The notes beneath the pieces are model-generated. The model ran no database searches, was not told the DNA's origin, and was given only the letters and a program-made list of their open reading frames with translations. The translations under genes were made by a program, and so were the position numbers. Shown here in pieces: positions 62,641 through 64,000 of a stretch of 64,000 bases of DNA. Source of the DNA: Sinonovacula constricta. Its lineage: Eukaryota; Mollusca; Bivalvia; Cardiida; Solecurtidae. Numbering within the stretch: position 1 is the first letter of the stretch; each line of letters begins with the position of its first letter. The stretch lies in contig CM017565.1 in assembly GCA_007844125.1 (NCBI GenBank), positions 10,182,450 through 10,246,449 on the forward strand, written 5' to 3'.

Positions 62641-64000
62641 CCAAGGTCAGTCGTGAATATGATGTATGCATCAGAGAACTATGCAATATAGACTGAACTT
62701 GTCGTGCTCACCACACATCGGCGTGAAAGCAAGAGTAATATAAAACCAACTTGTCATCATTTGAATATGAATGATGTGCGTGACATTGTCCATTGTGTAG
62801 ACCGTCTATGGCCCACTCCATCTCGATTCTGCTGTGAAATGTATCGTATTTCGAATACAGTTGTATAGTAGACTTGTTTGTGACCGAAGCTACTAAAATG
62901 GAACAATTTATTGTTTACTTTAGAAACATATGCTGAGACAATGGTATACAGTTCTTTTGACAGGGTTATATTACCACCTTACTTCATAACAGTTTAGTTC
63001 TATTATGTTTGAATAACGGAATATAATACCCGCGTCGGGGAGAAAATGGGAGTGTGTTAAAAGCGGTCGAGTCACTTTTTGAATGCGCTATTTATGGGAA
63101 TCGTGCCCAACCTGTCATATTTTTATGTCTGGATCAAATAATTTACAAATCAATGGAAAGGTAAGGGTAAACATGGACTAAGGGTCATACATATTAGTTT
63201 TTGTTGCTCATCAAGAGTTATCAATGTATACATTTTATTTCAAAAGATATAATGAATAAAGTTAACACATGGGCTAAAAATGGCGATCACAGTCCAAACA
63301 CCGGTAAGATGATTGGTCTGATAGCCCTAGCAGTAAATGTCGTGATCAAATGAATGTTTGAATCAACAACTGGTAAAGTTTAAGGTAAAGGTAACTCGTT
63401 GGAAAGTTGATTATGCAAAATGCCGACTAGAAGTAACAGAGCAATTTCAGGCAAATCGGATTTTCTTGTCCAGTATATGTCTGAATGACTCCAATGAAGA
63501 CCGTTATACGGAGTAAACAATAAAAAAAAACGCTAGTGTGTGTAGATTTTAATATAAGAAATGTATTAACATAGACACATACACTTATTGAAATACACCA
63601 TGTTACAGTCCCTAACACAATGTTTGGCCATTGGCAAAATAACAGACACAAATTGAAAACTCTACCCCAATAACTGAAACGGGTATGCTTCTTTCTTAAA
63701 AATCAATAAAAATGCATTTGGTAATTGTGATCTTCCCGAGACTACTTATAAAGATTTCTATTTACTGGGCACAATACAATTCTCAATGGTTCTTTACAGG
63801 TACAAATAATCCAAGTCTTCACAGATATAAACGATTCCAAGCCATACCATGCTACAGTGTATAATACAAATGTCATAGCTCAATACATAGTATAAGTGTT
63901 TCAACCAACAACTACATTAGATGGTTACTATGTATATTGTTAAAGAAAGCAAACTGTGCAAATTCTGGTAAGATAGCTGACTGATCTAGATCTACACTAT
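62641..64000. other. Intergenic, nothing recognised
   Basis: AT-rich; no supported feature. Confidence 0.5.

Overview
This is eukaryotic, animal-type DNA. It is AT-rich and intron-rich, dominated by satellites, tRNA-derived SINEs and decayed retroelements, with no bacterial gene organisation. A cadherin-repeat gene, an intronless class A GPCR, and an 'aacaagag...' dispersed repeat of a kind I associate with bivalve genomes suggest a mollusc, probably a bivalve. Genus cannot be assigned from sequence alone.

The main gene is on the minus strand. Seventeen exons between 47,495 and 10,172 join with consistent phase at every junction and conserved GT/AG sites, giving an open frame of 869 codons. 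It encodes a signal peptide, a short Gly/Ser/Pro linker, a Cys-containing N-terminal domain of about 130 residues, six cadherin-like repeats, a Thr-rich stalk, one transmembrane helix and a short tail. Downstream, three further splice-bounded coding-like segments (6,378-6,290; 5,074-4,988; 1,387-1,213) may encode alternative cytoplasmic tails.

Almost every large intron or flank of this gene holds its own tandem array: 35 bp (6.38-8.07 kb), 26 bp (8.07-9.47 kb), 57 bp (11.69-19.29 kb), 18 bp (20.33-21.10 kb), 35 bp (24.96-27.25 kb) and about 47-56 bp (29.95-30.53 kb). The striking one is the 57-bp array. Its unit is a copy of the 3' end of exon 15 plus the adjoining splice donor and first intron bases, so the intron carries roughly 130 sense-oriented pseudo-donors. 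The 6.38 kb array likewise abuts, and repeats, an apparent splice acceptor.

From 48.6 to 56.7 kb lies a transposon graveyard: an Arg-tRNA-like SINE, a gutted Ty3/gypsy LTR element with a 3' LTR, an antisense non-LTR retrotransposon tail, a 618-bp TIR element whose empty target site is preserved at 38.27 kb, and a Ser/Leu-type tRNA SINE. At 58,994-57,654 (minus) is a complete intronless 446-residue GPCR. The rest (1-1.2 kb, 1.4-5 kb, 39-47 kb, 59-64 kb) is AT-rich non-coding DNA with microsatellites.
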